In this document: in pieces, positions 1 to 8,800 of the stretch
Layout of the letters: every line of letters begins with the position of its first letter
Numbering within the stretch: position 1 is the stretch's first letter
Origin: CAZSWR01 sp964610885
GTDB taxonomy: Bacteria > Bacteroidota > Ignavibacteria > Kapaibacteriales > UBA2268
Direction: 5' to 3'
DNA: 39,456 nucleotides
NCBI GenBank assembly: GCA_964610885.1
Contig: CAZSWR010000025.1
Coordinates: 1-39,456, forward strand
Notes under the pieces: generated by a model
What the model saw: the letters and a program-made list of their open reading frames with translations, nothing else
What the model was told of the DNA's origin: nothing
The model's database searches: none
Made by a program: the position numbers and the translations under genes

Positions 1-2
1 TA

Positions 3-1649
3 GTCGGATCGGCTATCTGCCGCGAGTTGATGAAGAACTCACCGAAAACAATGATCATATCTTCTCTAAAAAAAGAAGAAGCTATCGATGCTTGCGAGCA
101 ATTAAAGAGAGAGTTTCCCAAATCGGACCCCAAGATGTTTGTCCCTGTGTGGGGAAATATCTTCACTCGTAACGATTGGAAAGACCAGCCCTGGGGCGAG
201 GTCTTGAACGAAACAAAACAACGCAAGACAGTTGTTAACGATATATTTGACGATTTGGACGAAGACATTCTTTCGACCTCCGCCCTCTACCGTATGATCA
301 TGGACAACCAGCCCGATTTGGTCATCGACTGTATCAATACAGCTACTGCTTTTGCCTATTTGGACATCTATACAACCACGCAGACCGTCAAACGCGAGCT
401 GAAAGAGAACAACTCAGCTACTGCCGAATCCGTCGAGCGTTTGATGTCTAACATGTATATTCCTCAATTGATTAGGCACGTCCAGATTCTCTACAAAGGT
501 CTCTGCGATGCGAAATCGACCATGTACCTGAAAATCGGTACCAGCGGCACGGGCGGCATGGGATTGAACATCCCCTACACACACAGCGAAGAGCGCCCCT
601 CGAGGGTTCTCCTCTCGAAAACGGCCATGGCCGGCGCCCAGACTTTGCTCCTCTTCCTTATGGCCCGCACGCCAGACGGCCCCCTCGTGAAGGAAATCAA
701 ACCTACAGCAGCAATTGCCTGGAAAAGAATTACTTACGACAAAGTGCGCCGCAAAGGCCGCACAATCCCGATGGTGGATATGTCTGCCGACAAGGCCCTT
801 CCGGTCGATGGTTCTTTCTCGTTCAAGAAAGTTGATGGCGTAACCGAACTTGGCCGCGACTTCGAGTCAGTATTCATCGATACCGGAGAGAATGGTATCT
901 TCTCTCGTGGCGAGTTCGAAGCAATTGCATCGCTCGGCCAGATGGAAATCGTAACACCTGAAGAAATCGCGACATACGCGATCCATGAGATCCGCGGTGG
1001 CAATACCGGATACGACGTTATGCAAGGCCTCGACGGCTTCACGCTCGGCCCCACGTATCGCGGCGGAATGCTGTTCCATTCGGCAATGGACAAATTAAAA
1101 CAATTAGAAAAAGACAACGATTGCGCCAGTATCGCATTCGAGATGCTCGGCCCGCCACGCCTGTCGAAACTACTTTTCGAAGCTCATTTGCTGAGGAAAG
1201 TTGCAAAATCGATGAAGGGCGTGCTCGCAACTTCGCCAGAAAAACTCTCTGAAGAAGCTACAAAAGTTATTAATAGCGACGCAGACCTGCGCTCGCAAAT
1301 GCTTTCAATCGGCTTGGTTATACTTATGCCCGATGGAAAGAAATATATTCGCGGCAACGAAGTGAAGATTCCTTCATTCGCCGGCAACGAAGAGATTAAA
1401 CTCACAAACGACTTGATCGAAAAATGGTGCTACGACGCATGGATCGACCTTCGTCCGTCGAACTTCGCCAAATGGCACGACTATTTGAAAGCTATTATGA
1501 ACGAAGCAGAAGCAATTCCCGTAACCGAAACCGGATCGCGACACAACTACACTCGCGATTACTGGGACAATTTCGAGGATCTCAACGGCGGCAAAATTGT
1601 CGGCTGGGTCTTCGAAAACGACGACAAGGGCTGGCGCTTCAAGAGATAA
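3..1649 (+). CDS. Rossmann-fold NAD(P)-dependent dehydrogenase/epimerase-like protein, 5' end outside window
   Basis: The reading frame is open to the left edge of the window. A TTG at 27 and an ATG at 30 look like starts, but the eight codons upstream read VGSAICRE, which continues smoothly into the protein and looks like the end of a glycine-rich nucleotide-binding loop and its helix. I therefore treat the gene as truncated by the window, with the true start upstream. Later segments fit an alternating beta/alpha fold: a hydrophobic strand DLVIDCINTAT, and a glycine-rich stretch IGTSGTGGMGLNIPYTHSEE followed by SKTAMAGAQTLLLF. The C-terminal 200 residues (FIDTGENG, GGNTGYDVMQGLDGFTLGPT) do not match a domain I can name. 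Family knowledge suggests an extended short-chain dehydrogenase or epimerase; substrate and pathway are unknown. No terminator is visible in the 92 bases before the next gene. Confidence 0.7.
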   Translation, partial: VGSAICRELMKNSPKTMIISSLKKEEAIDACEQLKREFPKSDPKMFVPVWGNIFTRNDWKDQPWGEVLNETKQRKTVVNDIFDDLDEDILSTSALYRMIMDNQPDLVIDCINTATAFAYLDIYTTTQTVKRELKENNSATAESVERLMSNMYIPQLIRHVQILYKGLCDAKSTMYLKIGTSGTGGMGLNIPYTHSEERPSRVLLSKTAMAGAQTLLLFLMARTPDGPLVKEIKPTAAIAWKRITYDKVRRKGRTIPMVDMSADKALPVDGSFSFKKVDGVTELGRDFESVFIDTGENGIFSRGEFEAIASLGQMEIVTPEEIATYAIHEIRGGNTGYDVMQGLDGFTLGPTYRGGMLFHSAMDKLKQLEKDNDCASIAFEMLGPPRLSKLLFEAHLLRKVAKSMKGVLATSPEKLSEEATKVINSDADLRSQMLSIGLVILMPDGKKYIRGNEVKIPSFAGNEEIKLTNDLIEKWCYDAWIDLRPSNFAKWHDYLKAIMNEAEAIPVTETGSRHNYTRDYWDNFEDLNGGKIVGWVFENDDKGWRFKR

Positions 1650-1741
1650 TGCGTTTAATGAATTGAAAACAACTTGGCACATACTACTTGGTTGATAATT
1701 GAAAGCAAATAAATAACTATTATTAATTATGGAGTTTTTAG

Positions 1742-4700
1742 ATGAAAAGGTTTTTCTTACTTTTTGTCGTCCTCGCCGGAATGCTGAGCTTGCCGATGCG
1801 TTCCTTAGCTGCTGAAGATAAAGCTTTCGAGGAAGCTCTTCGCAGAAGCCAATTGGACGAAACAAACTTGAATCCGGATAAGACTGGATATCCTTGCCCC
1901 TTCGTCAAGACAGGCTCGCCGATTATTAATCCAGTCGGCCAGACAGCTATTTCGACAGGTTACTACTTTGTCGATAGCGACGTCAATGGCGATGCAGGCG
2001 CCCCCTGGAGACCAGACCCGGCAAATACTCCTAACGTGAACTTTGAGTCTTCGCGTTGGGTGCGTATCTTCAGCGGCCCCAATCAGGCCCCCAAAGCCTA
2101 TTTTGATGCCGATACCAACATTAATGGCCATTATTATTTCATGAACCCCACTCCCGGGCAAAATGGCCAAATCGATTCGACAGATGATGCCATTGCTGGG
2201 CCTATTCCGATTCGTTTCGAATTCTACTTCAATGGTATTCGCGAAGACAGCTTCTATGTGTCGTCAAACGGCCTCGTCGGATTCTCGAACAGACGCTATA
2301 CCTATGCGAAGAATCCACAAACCGGAAAAGCATACAGAACAGGATACGATAAGTATTCAATGGACTGGTTCGCAACCGGCCGCGGCCGCCAAAACGGTAC
2401 AGATGGCAAGGCTGACAATTCGAAAGCCATTACCGACCCGATTCCCGACAACTTCGGATATCAGTATTCAGCTCTTGGAAACGATTTAACAAATCCCAAA
2501 GGTGGATACCGTGTTACTCCAGTCGCAGATCCTAACGCTCCCCAAGGCGCTTTGAACGATGCTGCTCTTTTCCCTCCCGATTTGAAGCAATCATTCATCG
2601 CCCCGATGTTCAGCGATCTCCAGGTTTCGGTATATAGTAAAACAAATAACCAAATCGATGACTTCAGCCAGGTTTGGTTCAAGCGTTCCACAAACATGGA
2701 TTCGCTCACGATTTACTTCTCGAACCTGATCGGTGCCCATACCAAGATTAATCCATATCCGATTAGTAGTAATCCAACAATGGATTTAGGTATCAATAAC
2801 CGTTTCGAAATTGATAAAAATACCTTTGTTTGCGCCAGCTTCTCTGTAGTTATTACAAGGTTGGACAGCAGTATTACGGTCAATTTCCACAAATTTGACG
2901 GATCGCCAACTAACTCCGCTGGCAGAAATATCCCCCCGGCACTTCTCTTCCGTTATAACTCGACAATCGGCGTCAGAGGTTTTGCCCGCCACGTCAATTG
3001 GAACAACGGAGCAATACCCAATGGAACATATCCTTGGGCCGGCGAATTTGAGCAATATACACACTATGCTTGGAACTATCCCAAGAGTGGTGAAGAATTC
3101 CCTTATCCCAACCTTGCAATCAAATTCAAACAATACAAAAATATCTTCAGAGTTGTCGATATTCAATATCGCGTACAAAGCCCGAATCCGAACGATCCGG
3201 CCGGATACAGCCAAAAAGTACCGACAACGAAAGCTAATGGCTACGAACTTCTCGCAGGCGATTCCCGCCTCGGCTCGCTCCAACCGATAGCTATCTTCCA
3301 GAACTTGTCGAATGATATTCAAGGCCCCGATGGAGTTAACTACGTCGCACAGCCTCTGCAATTCACCGCATTGTTCAAAATTACAAACGACGCTTCGGAC
3401 AGAATCGTTTGGGCCAACACAATGGTTGTTGACAGTATTTCATTGGTTGCTACTGGCCAAGAAGATCCGCCAGTATTCGATGACCCAGTGAATCAAAAAG
3501 TGAAATATGTAAATGTTAGCTTGGCTGGTGGTAACTATACAAGCACAGAGAATGCTTTCCCCGGTCCGAACAGACTGAATGGTATTCCTCCTTATGGCTT
3601 TGCACAGATCTATTTTGGACCGTTCAGCCCTTCGGAATCAAACATCGACGAAATCGGACGCCTCAAAGGTACTGTATCGATCGATCCTTATCGCCCAGGC
3701 CCGGAACGTATCCCGTTCAACGAAATGTGGCCCTTCGACAATACAAAATCAGTTAGCTTCTTCTCGGTGAAGAGACTCGATCCTGATTTCTATGACGATG
3801 CTACGCATTTCCACGTCATCGGTGGCAAAACAATGCCCTCGACTCTGAAGTGGGTTAACTACGAAGGCGAAGTTATCGACGGCGAAGAAGCTTGTTATTA
3901 TCCTCTGTCGCCTCGTGGTGAGTTCGTCGCTGCAAACAAAGTTGACTTCGGATTCAATTCAACAAATCCGATTTACGACAAGAAGATTAAATCTCCAGTT
4001 ATTAAATTGAACCGCAAAACTTTGACTGACGAAGAACCGCAAGGATGGGTCCAAGCTACGAATATGGTACCGCCTCGCCCCACATACCCAGCCAATGGCG
4101 ATGAATTGCGCTCGTTCCCAATCGATATGCGCAACAATCCTTATAGAGTTACTTATGGCGCATCGGTATCGTTCTCGTTGCAACGCGGCGTGAAACGCCC
4201 CAATGGCTACGATCGCGATTGGGCAGACCAAACAATGATTTGCCCCGAAATCCGCGCTATAACTAATGCTAAACTCAATACAAATCCCGTTGGTAATGCA
4301 CCTTGGACGGAATATGCCGGCGCATCTTCGAAATTCTTCGATATGATCTGCCTCGAGTATGCAAGCCAAAAAATTGATGCTACACTCCAAACTCAGAAAG
4401 TTGTTAATATTTCTGACGATGCCGACTGGAGATGGATGCCGATGAGAACCGGCGCTCCTATCACTGATAACTCTGCTTACTCAGTTTATGGCGGCGTTGG
4501 CTACCAAGTTGGTTATTTGGAAACAGATAGAAATACTCCTCTTAAAGCAGGTGATGGTATCCGTTGCGACATTATGGACGACGGTATCGATTACGACTTC
4601 AAACGTTGTGTCGTGCCCATACCCGACACAATCATCAATGCACCTCTCGAGGGAGCAAAGAACTTCCGCTTCCGCTTCAAAGTTCGTGCAATCGATGGTA

Positions 4701-6649
4701 CTGCTTGCCAAAGCTGTATCAGCGACGACGACGATCCATTCCTCGTTGACAATGTGAAAATCGTACTCCGCAAGGAAACAGCCGACATCGAGGTTTCATC
4801 TGCCAAAATCGTATGGCCTTATGCCATTGCCCCGATCTCGCAAGCAATTGCAATCCCTGTGAAAGTAAAAGTGTCGAACAACTCGACAGTCCAAGCTCCT
4901 TCGTTCAAAGTTAGAGTCAGAATCTACAGAAAAGGCGAAGAAACTGACACAACCAGTACAAAAGCTGTTTATTGCCGTGAGTACCAGCTCCCGTTCCTTA
5001 AAACAGGTGCTGATATGTCTGTCCCGATGCCTAACTGGGATGCACGCGGATGCGGCGATGGCGAATTCGTTATTAAAGCCGTGATCATTATGGACGGTGG
5101 CGATGCCGACAGCCGTAACGATACAACAACCACTGACTTCTCGCTTAAATTTGGTGAGCATTTCAGCTATATTAAAGACGAATCTCCCATTGGCACAAAC
5201 GATGTGGTTAACGAAATTCCTTCATCGACAGATATGGGCCGTGGCCTTAGCTTCCCGGCTTATGCTCTCGGTGGCTATGGTAAATACAATGCAATCCAAG
5301 CTCCTCCTCCATTCGGCGGAGCGTATGCAGACAACCAGAAGACTCTCGGTTGCGGCGGTTCGAACATGACAGGCGAAATCGCTATGAAATTCGAACTCTT
5401 CCAAGCAGATACAATCCATGGATTTAATGCTTTCTTCGGAAAACAAAATGCTGCAGGCGACGATGTTTCGTTCCAAATCTACAAAGATGCTGGCTCGTTC
5501 ACTCCCAGCACAGTTGTTGACGGAACCGAAATCATTAAAACCAGAGGACTCGATGACAAAACTGGTACCGTGGAATTCGATAAGTACTCAACTTACCTGT
5601 ACAACACGACCGGTTCAAACCGTACATCTATCGTTCTTCCTCTCGGCACATATTGGGTCGGCCTTACTCAACGCACATTCAACGGCTATATGCTCGGTGC
5701 TTCGAAAACCAGATCCGGTATGAGAACTACACTTATCTACTCGCCCGATCCAACTCAGGACAACTACCTTGGCGATGGCGGACACCCGCTGATTATTGAC
5801 AAAAACTTCCGCATTACAAATATTGCTGGATTGCTTATCAATAATAACTGCTTCGCAGCTAAGACAAACTTGGCAAGCTCCTCATGGATCCAATTCTTCC
5901 CGACAACTGGCAACCCGGCCTATGCCCACCTTGACCACTTCGGCAACGTTGGACCGTCGGCAACTCTTGCTCGCGGATCGTGGATTCCTCTGCTCCGTCC
6001 TTACTTCGGAAACAGAAAGAATACAGTTCCGTTTACCACACAGGATTGCCCGCCTCCGGGATCGTTCGCAGTCGAAATCTTCGGCTTCAAGGGCCAAGCC
6101 CGTACAAATACAGTTGACCTCTACTGGAACACAGCAACAGAGATTAACAACAAGTATTTCGTGGTCGAAAGAAAACAAGCAGGCGACGATGAATCAGCAT
6201 GGAAACAAATCGCAACAGTTAACGGCGCTGGCAACTCGGTAGTTGCAAAGAGCTATGTCTTTAACGATACAAAAGTTAAAGCAAACGCAACATACAATTA
6301 CAGACTTACTTCGGTCGATTTCGATGGCAAATATGATTGTAATACTTCAGACGTAGTTACAGTCGAACTCGCATCGAACGAAACAACAGTTTCATGCGGC
6401 CCGAATCCTTTCTCGACGAATACTGCAATCACAATCAACGCAGCCCAAAAGGCTAACGTGGTCGTAGAAATTTCCGACATCTTCGGAAACGTCGTGAAAT
6501 CGTACGTCGAAAATAATGTGTCCGGCGAAATGAAATTGGAATGGAATGGCGATGACCAATCCGGCAATATGCTTTCGAGCGGAACATACATCTTCAAAGC
6601 AAAAGTCGGCGAGCAAACCTTTACAGGAAAAATCTCCTTGGTGCGCTAA
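1742..6649 (+). CDS. Very large secreted surface protein with T9SS type A sorting domain
   Basis: This 1635-residue protein starts at an ATG with a good ribosome binding site (GGAG about 8 bases upstream). Residues 1-24 are a Sec signal peptide: KR, a hydrophobic run, then a cleavage region near LAAED. The N-terminal third contains a segment reading FYVSSNGLVGFSN, typical of nidogen-like or 'SNG' surface modules. Around residues 1010-1110 (ADIEVSSAKIVWPY onward) is a stretch like the CARDB adhesion fold. Residues about 1440-1545 look like a fibronectin type III domain (VDLYWNTATEINNKYFVVER). The last 85 residues, beginning CGPNPFSTNT and ending GKISLVR with a FlgD-like SSGTYIFKAK strand, are a T9SS type A sorting domain. 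The likely location is the outer cell surface or the medium. Enzymatic activity is not evident; an adhesin or structural surface protein is the best guess. It is followed by a strong terminator. Confidence 0.85.
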   Translation: MKRFFLLFVVLAGMLSLPMRSLAAEDKAFEEALRRSQLDETNLNPDKTGYPCPFVKTGSPIINPVGQTAISTGYYFVDSDVNGDAGAPWRPDPANTPNVNFESSRWVRIFSGPNQAPKAYFDADTNINGHYYFMNPTPGQNGQIDSTDDAIAGPIPIRFEFYFNGIREDSFYVSSNGLVGFSNRRYTYAKNPQTGKAYRTGYDKYSMDWFATGRGRQNGTDGKADNSKAITDPIPDNFGYQYSALGNDLTNPKGGYRVTPVADPNAPQGALNDAALFPPDLKQSFIAPMFSDLQVSVYSKTNNQIDDFSQVWFKRSTNMDSLTIYFSNLIGAHTKINPYPISSNPTMDLGINNRFEIDKNTFVCASFSVVITRLDSSITVNFHKFDGSPTNSAGRNIPPALLFRYNSTIGVRGFARHVNWNNGAIPNGTYPWAGEFEQYTHYAWNYPKSGEEFPYPNLAIKFKQYKNIFRVVDIQYRVQSPNPNDPAGYSQKVPTTKANGYELLAGDSRLGSLQPIAIFQNLSNDIQGPDGVNYVAQPLQFTALFKITNDASDRIVWANTMVVDSISLVATGQEDPPVFDDPVNQKVKYVNVSLAGGNYTSTENAFPGPNRLNGIPPYGFAQIYFGPFSPSESNIDEIGRLKGTVSIDPYRPGPERIPFNEMWPFDNTKSVSFFSVKRLDPDFYDDATHFHVIGGKTMPSTLKWVNYEGEVIDGEEACYYPLSPRGEFVAANKVDFGFNSTNPIYDKKIKSPVIKLNRKTLTDEEPQGWVQATNMVPPRPTYPANGDELRSFPIDMRNNPYRVTYGASVSFSLQRGVKRPNGYDRDWADQTMICPEIRAITNAKLNTNPVGNAPWTEYAGASSKFFDMICLEYASQKIDATLQTQKVVNISDDADWRWMPMRTGAPITDNSAYSVYGGVGYQVGYLETDRNTPLKAGDGIRCDIMDDGIDYDFKRCVVPIPDTIINAPLEGAKNFRFRFKVRAIDGTACQSCISDDDDPFLVDNVKIVLRKETADIEVSSAKIVWPYAIAPISQAIAIPVKVKVSNNSTVQAPSFKVRVRIYRKGEETDTTSTKAVYCREYQLPFLKTGADMSVPMPNWDARGCGDGEFVIKAVIIMDGGDADSRNDTTTTDFSLKFGEHFSYIKDESPIGTNDVVNEIPSSTDMGRGLSFPAYALGGYGKYNAIQAPPPFGGAYADNQKTLGCGGSNMTGEIAMKFELFQADTIHGFNAFFGKQNAAGDDVSFQIYKDAGSFTPSTVVDGTEIIKTRGLDDKTGTVEFDKYSTYLYNTTGSNRTSIVLPLGTYWVGLTQRTFNGYMLGASKTRSGMRTTLIYSPDPTQDNYLGDGGHPLIIDKNFRITNIAGLLINNNCFAAKTNLASSSWIQFFPTTGNPAYAHLDHFGNVGPSATLARGSWIPLLRPYFGNRKNTVPFTTQDCPPPGSFAVEIFGFKGQARTNTVDLYWNTATEINNKYFVVERKQAGDDESAWKQIATVNGAGNSVVAKSYVFNDTKVKANATYNYRLTSVDFDGKYDCNTSDVVTVELASNETTVSCGPNPFSTNTAITINAAQKANVVVEISDIFGNVVKSYVENNVSGEMKLEWNGDDQSGNMLSSGTYIFKAKVGEQTFTGKISLVR

Positions 6650-6681
6650 TCTGACCTAATGCCAGATGTTGATAAAATAAA

Positions 6682-6713
6682 CCCTCTGCTTTGGAAAAAG
6701 CGGAGGGTTTTTT
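6682..6713 (+). terminator. Rho-independent terminator of the large surface-protein gene
   Basis: A 10-base-pair stem (CCCTCTGCTT paired with AAGCGGAGGG, one G-U pair) with a four- to six-base loop is followed directly by a run of six T. It lies 33 bases after the stop codon at 6649. It separates the large surface-protein gene from the cobalamin promoter that begins immediately behind it. Confidence 0.9.
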
Positions 6714-6714
6714 G

Positions 6715-6744
6715 TTGGAATTCTGAATATATTTCGTATTTTTG
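6715..6744 (+). promoter_or_regulatory. Bacteroidota-type promoter driving the cobalamin riboswitch operon
   Basis: TTG at 6715-6717 and TATTTTTG at 6737-6744 match the -33 TTG and -7 TAnnTTTG elements described for the Bacteroidota primary sigma factor, with a 19-base spacer. Transcription would then begin near 6749-6751, exactly where the 5' strand of riboswitch stem P1 begins (6751). The placement between a terminator and an aptamer makes this the best-supported promoter in the window. Confidence 0.75.
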
Positions 6745-6750
6745 TACTAA

Positions 6751-6959
6751 CACTCTGAGGTGTTGCGGAAGGAGCTATCCTTTCGGAAAAGGGAAGCAGG
6801 TGTGAATCCTGCGCGGTTGCGCCGCTGTAATGGTGACGAACTGTCCTGGCCACAATCCGACGGACGATCGAGAGATGTGGCGGCCACTGCCGAGAAAGAC
6901 GGTGGGAAGGCGGACAGATTCGGAAGACCCAAAGCCAGAAGACCTGCCTCAATTGAGTG
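6751..6959 (+). promoter_or_regulatory. Cobalamin (adenosylcobalamin) riboswitch aptamer
   Basis: The conserved core is complete. GGGAAGCAGGTGTGAATCC (from 6791) is followed by the CGG..CGCCGCTGTAA block (to 6830), and the 3' B12 box GCCAGAAGACCTGCC lies at 6934-6948. The outer P1 stem can be drawn: CACTC (6751-6755) pairs with GAGTG (6955-6959), and GAGG (6757-6760) pairs with CCTC (6947-6950). Known riboswitches of this class bind adenosylcobalamin and lower expression of downstream uptake or synthesis genes when the ligand is abundant. The downstream genes include a BtuB-like receptor, which fits. The aptamer begins at the predicted transcription start. Confidence 0.95.
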
Positions 6960-6967
6960 CTCATGGA

Positions 6968-7007
6968 ATTGCCAACGGGATAATTAACTGTTCCTACCCG
7001 TGGCAAT
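6968..7007 (+). promoter_or_regulatory. Hairpin downstream of the riboswitch, probable part of the expression platform
   Basis: ATTGCC-A-ACGGG (6968-6979) can pair with CCCGTGGCAAT (6997-7007), giving an 11-base-pair stem with one bulge, nine bases after the aptamer. No T run follows, so it is not a standard intrinsic terminator. Further on, GGCAGGT at 7047-7053 is complementary to ACCTGCC inside the B12 box (6942-6948). It could compete with P1 and the ligand-bound fold, an arrangement that suggests translational control. This mechanism is inferred from complementarity only. Confidence 0.5.
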
Positions 7008-7041
7008 AGATTCGCGCAAACGAATTTTAAGTGAGGTTGTC

Positions 7042-7155
7042 ATGCCGGCAGGTTTCTCTTCCATCGATACGCTCCCTCGCGTATTCAATTCTACCAAACC
7101 AGAACTAACTGACATAATGCTCACGATCGAAAGTCGCGAAAGAGTATTTATTTAA
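7042..7155 (+). CDS. Possible 37-codon leader ORF between riboswitch and first operon gene
   Basis: An ATG at 7042 is preceded by GAGGT at 7033-7037, a plausible ribosome binding site although the 4-base spacing is short. The ORF reads 37 codons to a TAA at 7153. The peptide begins MPAGFSSIDTLPRVF and is moderately polar, with no signal peptide, membrane segment or recognisable domain. Its first codons overlap the GGCAGGT segment (7047-7053) that can pair with the riboswitch B12 box, so ligand binding could control its translation directly. It may be a leader peptide, a small protein or chance. I do not recognise it, and the coding claim rests only on position and ribosome binding site. Confidence 0.3.
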   Translation: MPAGFSSIDTLPRVFNSTKPELTDIMLTIESRERVFI

Positions 7156-7158
7156 TAT

Positions 7159-7240
7159 TAGGAAAAATGAATCAGTATTCATCCTTCCTATTATCATTGC
7201 ACTGCCAGATTAAATTGAAGTGGCAGTCCCCATATTATTC
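7159..7240 (+). repeat. Dispersed ~80-bp element, copy 1 of 4, in the cobalamin operon leader
   Basis: The segment contains a hairpin (AGGAA..ATGAAT with ATTCAT..TTCCT, about 7159-7189). It also contains CATTGCACTGCC and a second hairpin, ACTGCCA (7201-7207) with TGGCAGT (7221-7227), 13 bases before the ribosome binding site of the next gene. The order (AATGAAT, ATTCATCC, CATTGC.CTGCC, TTGAAG) is shared with segments at 22665-22740, 29195-29238 and 33600-33677. The other copies lie just past the stop codons of minus-strand genes; this one is in a 5' leader. Confidence 0.6.
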
Positions 7241-7249
7241 GGAGGTATT

Positions 7250-8626
7250 ATGAAAAAGTTAGTTGCCTTGTTTTGCGTTATTGCATTTTTTGCTATACAA
7301 GCAAAATCAAATATCCAACCTTGGAATGTTTCCAAAGAAGTATCCGTCGGGAAGCAACCATTAGCCATTTTCCCGCTCTTTGACAATGCGCAGCAAACGC
7401 CTATGGCATACCTTGTGTATTGTGCCGGACACGATGCCGGATGGGACGATACATTGAATATTGGTGTTGACGAAGCACCTTCGTTGTGGCTCATCACACT
7501 GATGTACACCCTCGAAGGCGAAAACGCCGAGGCTCGAGGTCAAAAGATTGCTGACTTAAGCTTTGGGCTTGCCGGATATCCTTTCCGCCCTGCAATTGAA
7601 GGGAACGAAGTTTATCTTTCAAAAAAAGGAGTCCTCTGTAAATATTCGATTTCAAACGATGCAGGAACTGTAAAAATACAAGAAGACAGTATTTGCGAAT
7701 CGTCGGCTATTGCTGTAAGCAAGTTAGGGCGATTGCTGTTCCTTAGCGAGAAATTTGACTATACTTCACCCGGGCAGATTCGTGTTTTTGATATTGAGTC
7801 AAAATTATTTGTAGATACAATTCCAGCATTTGCCAATGTCCAACAAACTGCAACCCGGGCCAGTCTCACAGAAACATCTCAATTGTACATACTCTCCGAA
7901 GGGGTTAGCGGAGCCACCGAATCAACCGTGATAGTCGCCGATGTTTTCGGGTCAACAATAACTCCGGTCGATACAATTTATTTAGGCATCAGCGGTAGCA
8001 ACCATATGGCAATTAATGAGAATATCATGATTGTTACAAATAATTATTCTGAAGAAATTGTTACGATTGACCTGACAACAAACGATATTATTCGCCGTAT
8101 TCCGCTTACGAATGCAAGCCCAAGAGAATCCTTCTTCTATGATGGTAAATGTTTGGTAAGTGCTTTCACAGGGAAAGTTTTCCAAGTCGATTACGAAAAT
8201 GGAACTGTGATTGACAGTAATGACACTCATGGAAAAGCCGAAGCATTATACGCTAACTCAAAAGCGTTATTAGTTACGTCCTCAATGAAAAAAGGAAGTT
8301 GGGACAAGGATTCAATTGTCAATGTCTTCATATATCTGCTGGGTGCCGAGGAGAATCCCGAAGTGAGAGTTGCTTCGCGACCGAATCCCGTTACGGATTT
8401 TGTTTCAATCACATTCCCAACTTCCGAAACAGTATCGTCGTCACGGGTTGTTATCGCAAATCCGCTTGGCGACAGAATTATTGACAGAGAATTAAATACC
8501 ACAGAAATTTCCAACGGAGCTGTCGAGCTTAACACGCAAGCACTCCAAATGCCTAATGGAGTTTATTTTGCAGAGATTCAATCAGGAAATAGCGTTTACC
8601 GATGCAAATTCGTTGTAAGCAGATAA
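7250..8626 (+). CDS. BtuG/YncE-like beta-propeller surface protein with T9SS tail, cobalamin-regulated
   Basis: The start is the ATG at 7250, three bases after a near-perfect GGAGGT. A longer frame begins at 7220, but only the 7250 start gives a proper signal peptide (MKKLVALFCVIAFFAIQAKS), leaving 458 residues. The middle (about residues 30-370) is a series of roughly 45-residue beta-rich repeats such as GQIRVFDIESK, ENIMIVTNNYSEEIVTIDL and GKVFQVDYENGTV, as in YncE-like seven-bladed propellers. The C-terminus (RPNPVTDFVSITFP ... NGVYFAEIQSGNSVYRCKFVVSR) is a T9SS type A sorting domain. In Bacteroides, BtuG is a surface propeller that binds cobalamin and caps BtuB. The riboswitch upstream and the receptor downstream make this a functional counterpart, exported by T9SS rather than as a lipoprotein. 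Cobalamin binding is inferred from fold and context. Confidence 0.8.
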   Translation: MKKLVALFCVIAFFAIQAKSNIQPWNVSKEVSVGKQPLAIFPLFDNAQQTPMAYLVYCAGHDAGWDDTLNIGVDEAPSLWLITLMYTLEGENAEARGQKIADLSFGLAGYPFRPAIEGNEVYLSKKGVLCKYSISNDAGTVKIQEDSICESSAIAVSKLGRLLFLSEKFDYTSPGQIRVFDIESKLFVDTIPAFANVQQTATRASLTETSQLYILSEGVSGATESTVIVADVFGSTITPVDTIYLGISGSNHMAINENIMIVTNNYSEEIVTIDLTTNDIIRRIPLTNASPRESFFYDGKCLVSAFTGKVFQVDYENGTVIDSNDTHGKAEALYANSKALLVTSSMKKGSWDKDSIVNVFIYLLGAEENPEVRVASRPNPVTDFVSITFPTSETVSSSRVVIANPLGDRIIDRELNTTEISNGAVELNTQALQMPNGVYFAEIQSGNSVYRCKFVVSR

Positions 8627-8648
8627 GCTCCAAAGCCTGATCGGCGTT

Positions 8649-8677
8649 CCCGCAGAATAGGTTTTGGATTCTGCGGG
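8649..8677 (+). promoter_or_regulatory. Intra-operon hairpin after the propeller gene
   Basis: CCCGCAGAAT (8649-8658) pairs perfectly with ATTCTGCGGG (8668-8677) around a nine-base loop, 22 bases after the stop codon. No T run follows, so complete termination is unlikely. It may stabilise the 3' end of the first cistron or reduce read-through into the receptor gene. Confidence 0.45.
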
Positions 8678-8800
8678 GCGCGCAGGCAGTTAAAAAGATG
8701 GCTTCCGACACGGCTCGATGCCATGAAAAATGCAAGTTTGATTCGTGAGTTGCGTGTAGATTGACTGCGTGAATATTAGTAACTCGTAGAAATATCGACA

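Noticed and set aside
8649..8677. Transcription terminator between the propeller and receptor genes
   Set aside because: A strong stem exists but no T run follows, and the downstream receptor would then lack the riboswitch control expected of it.
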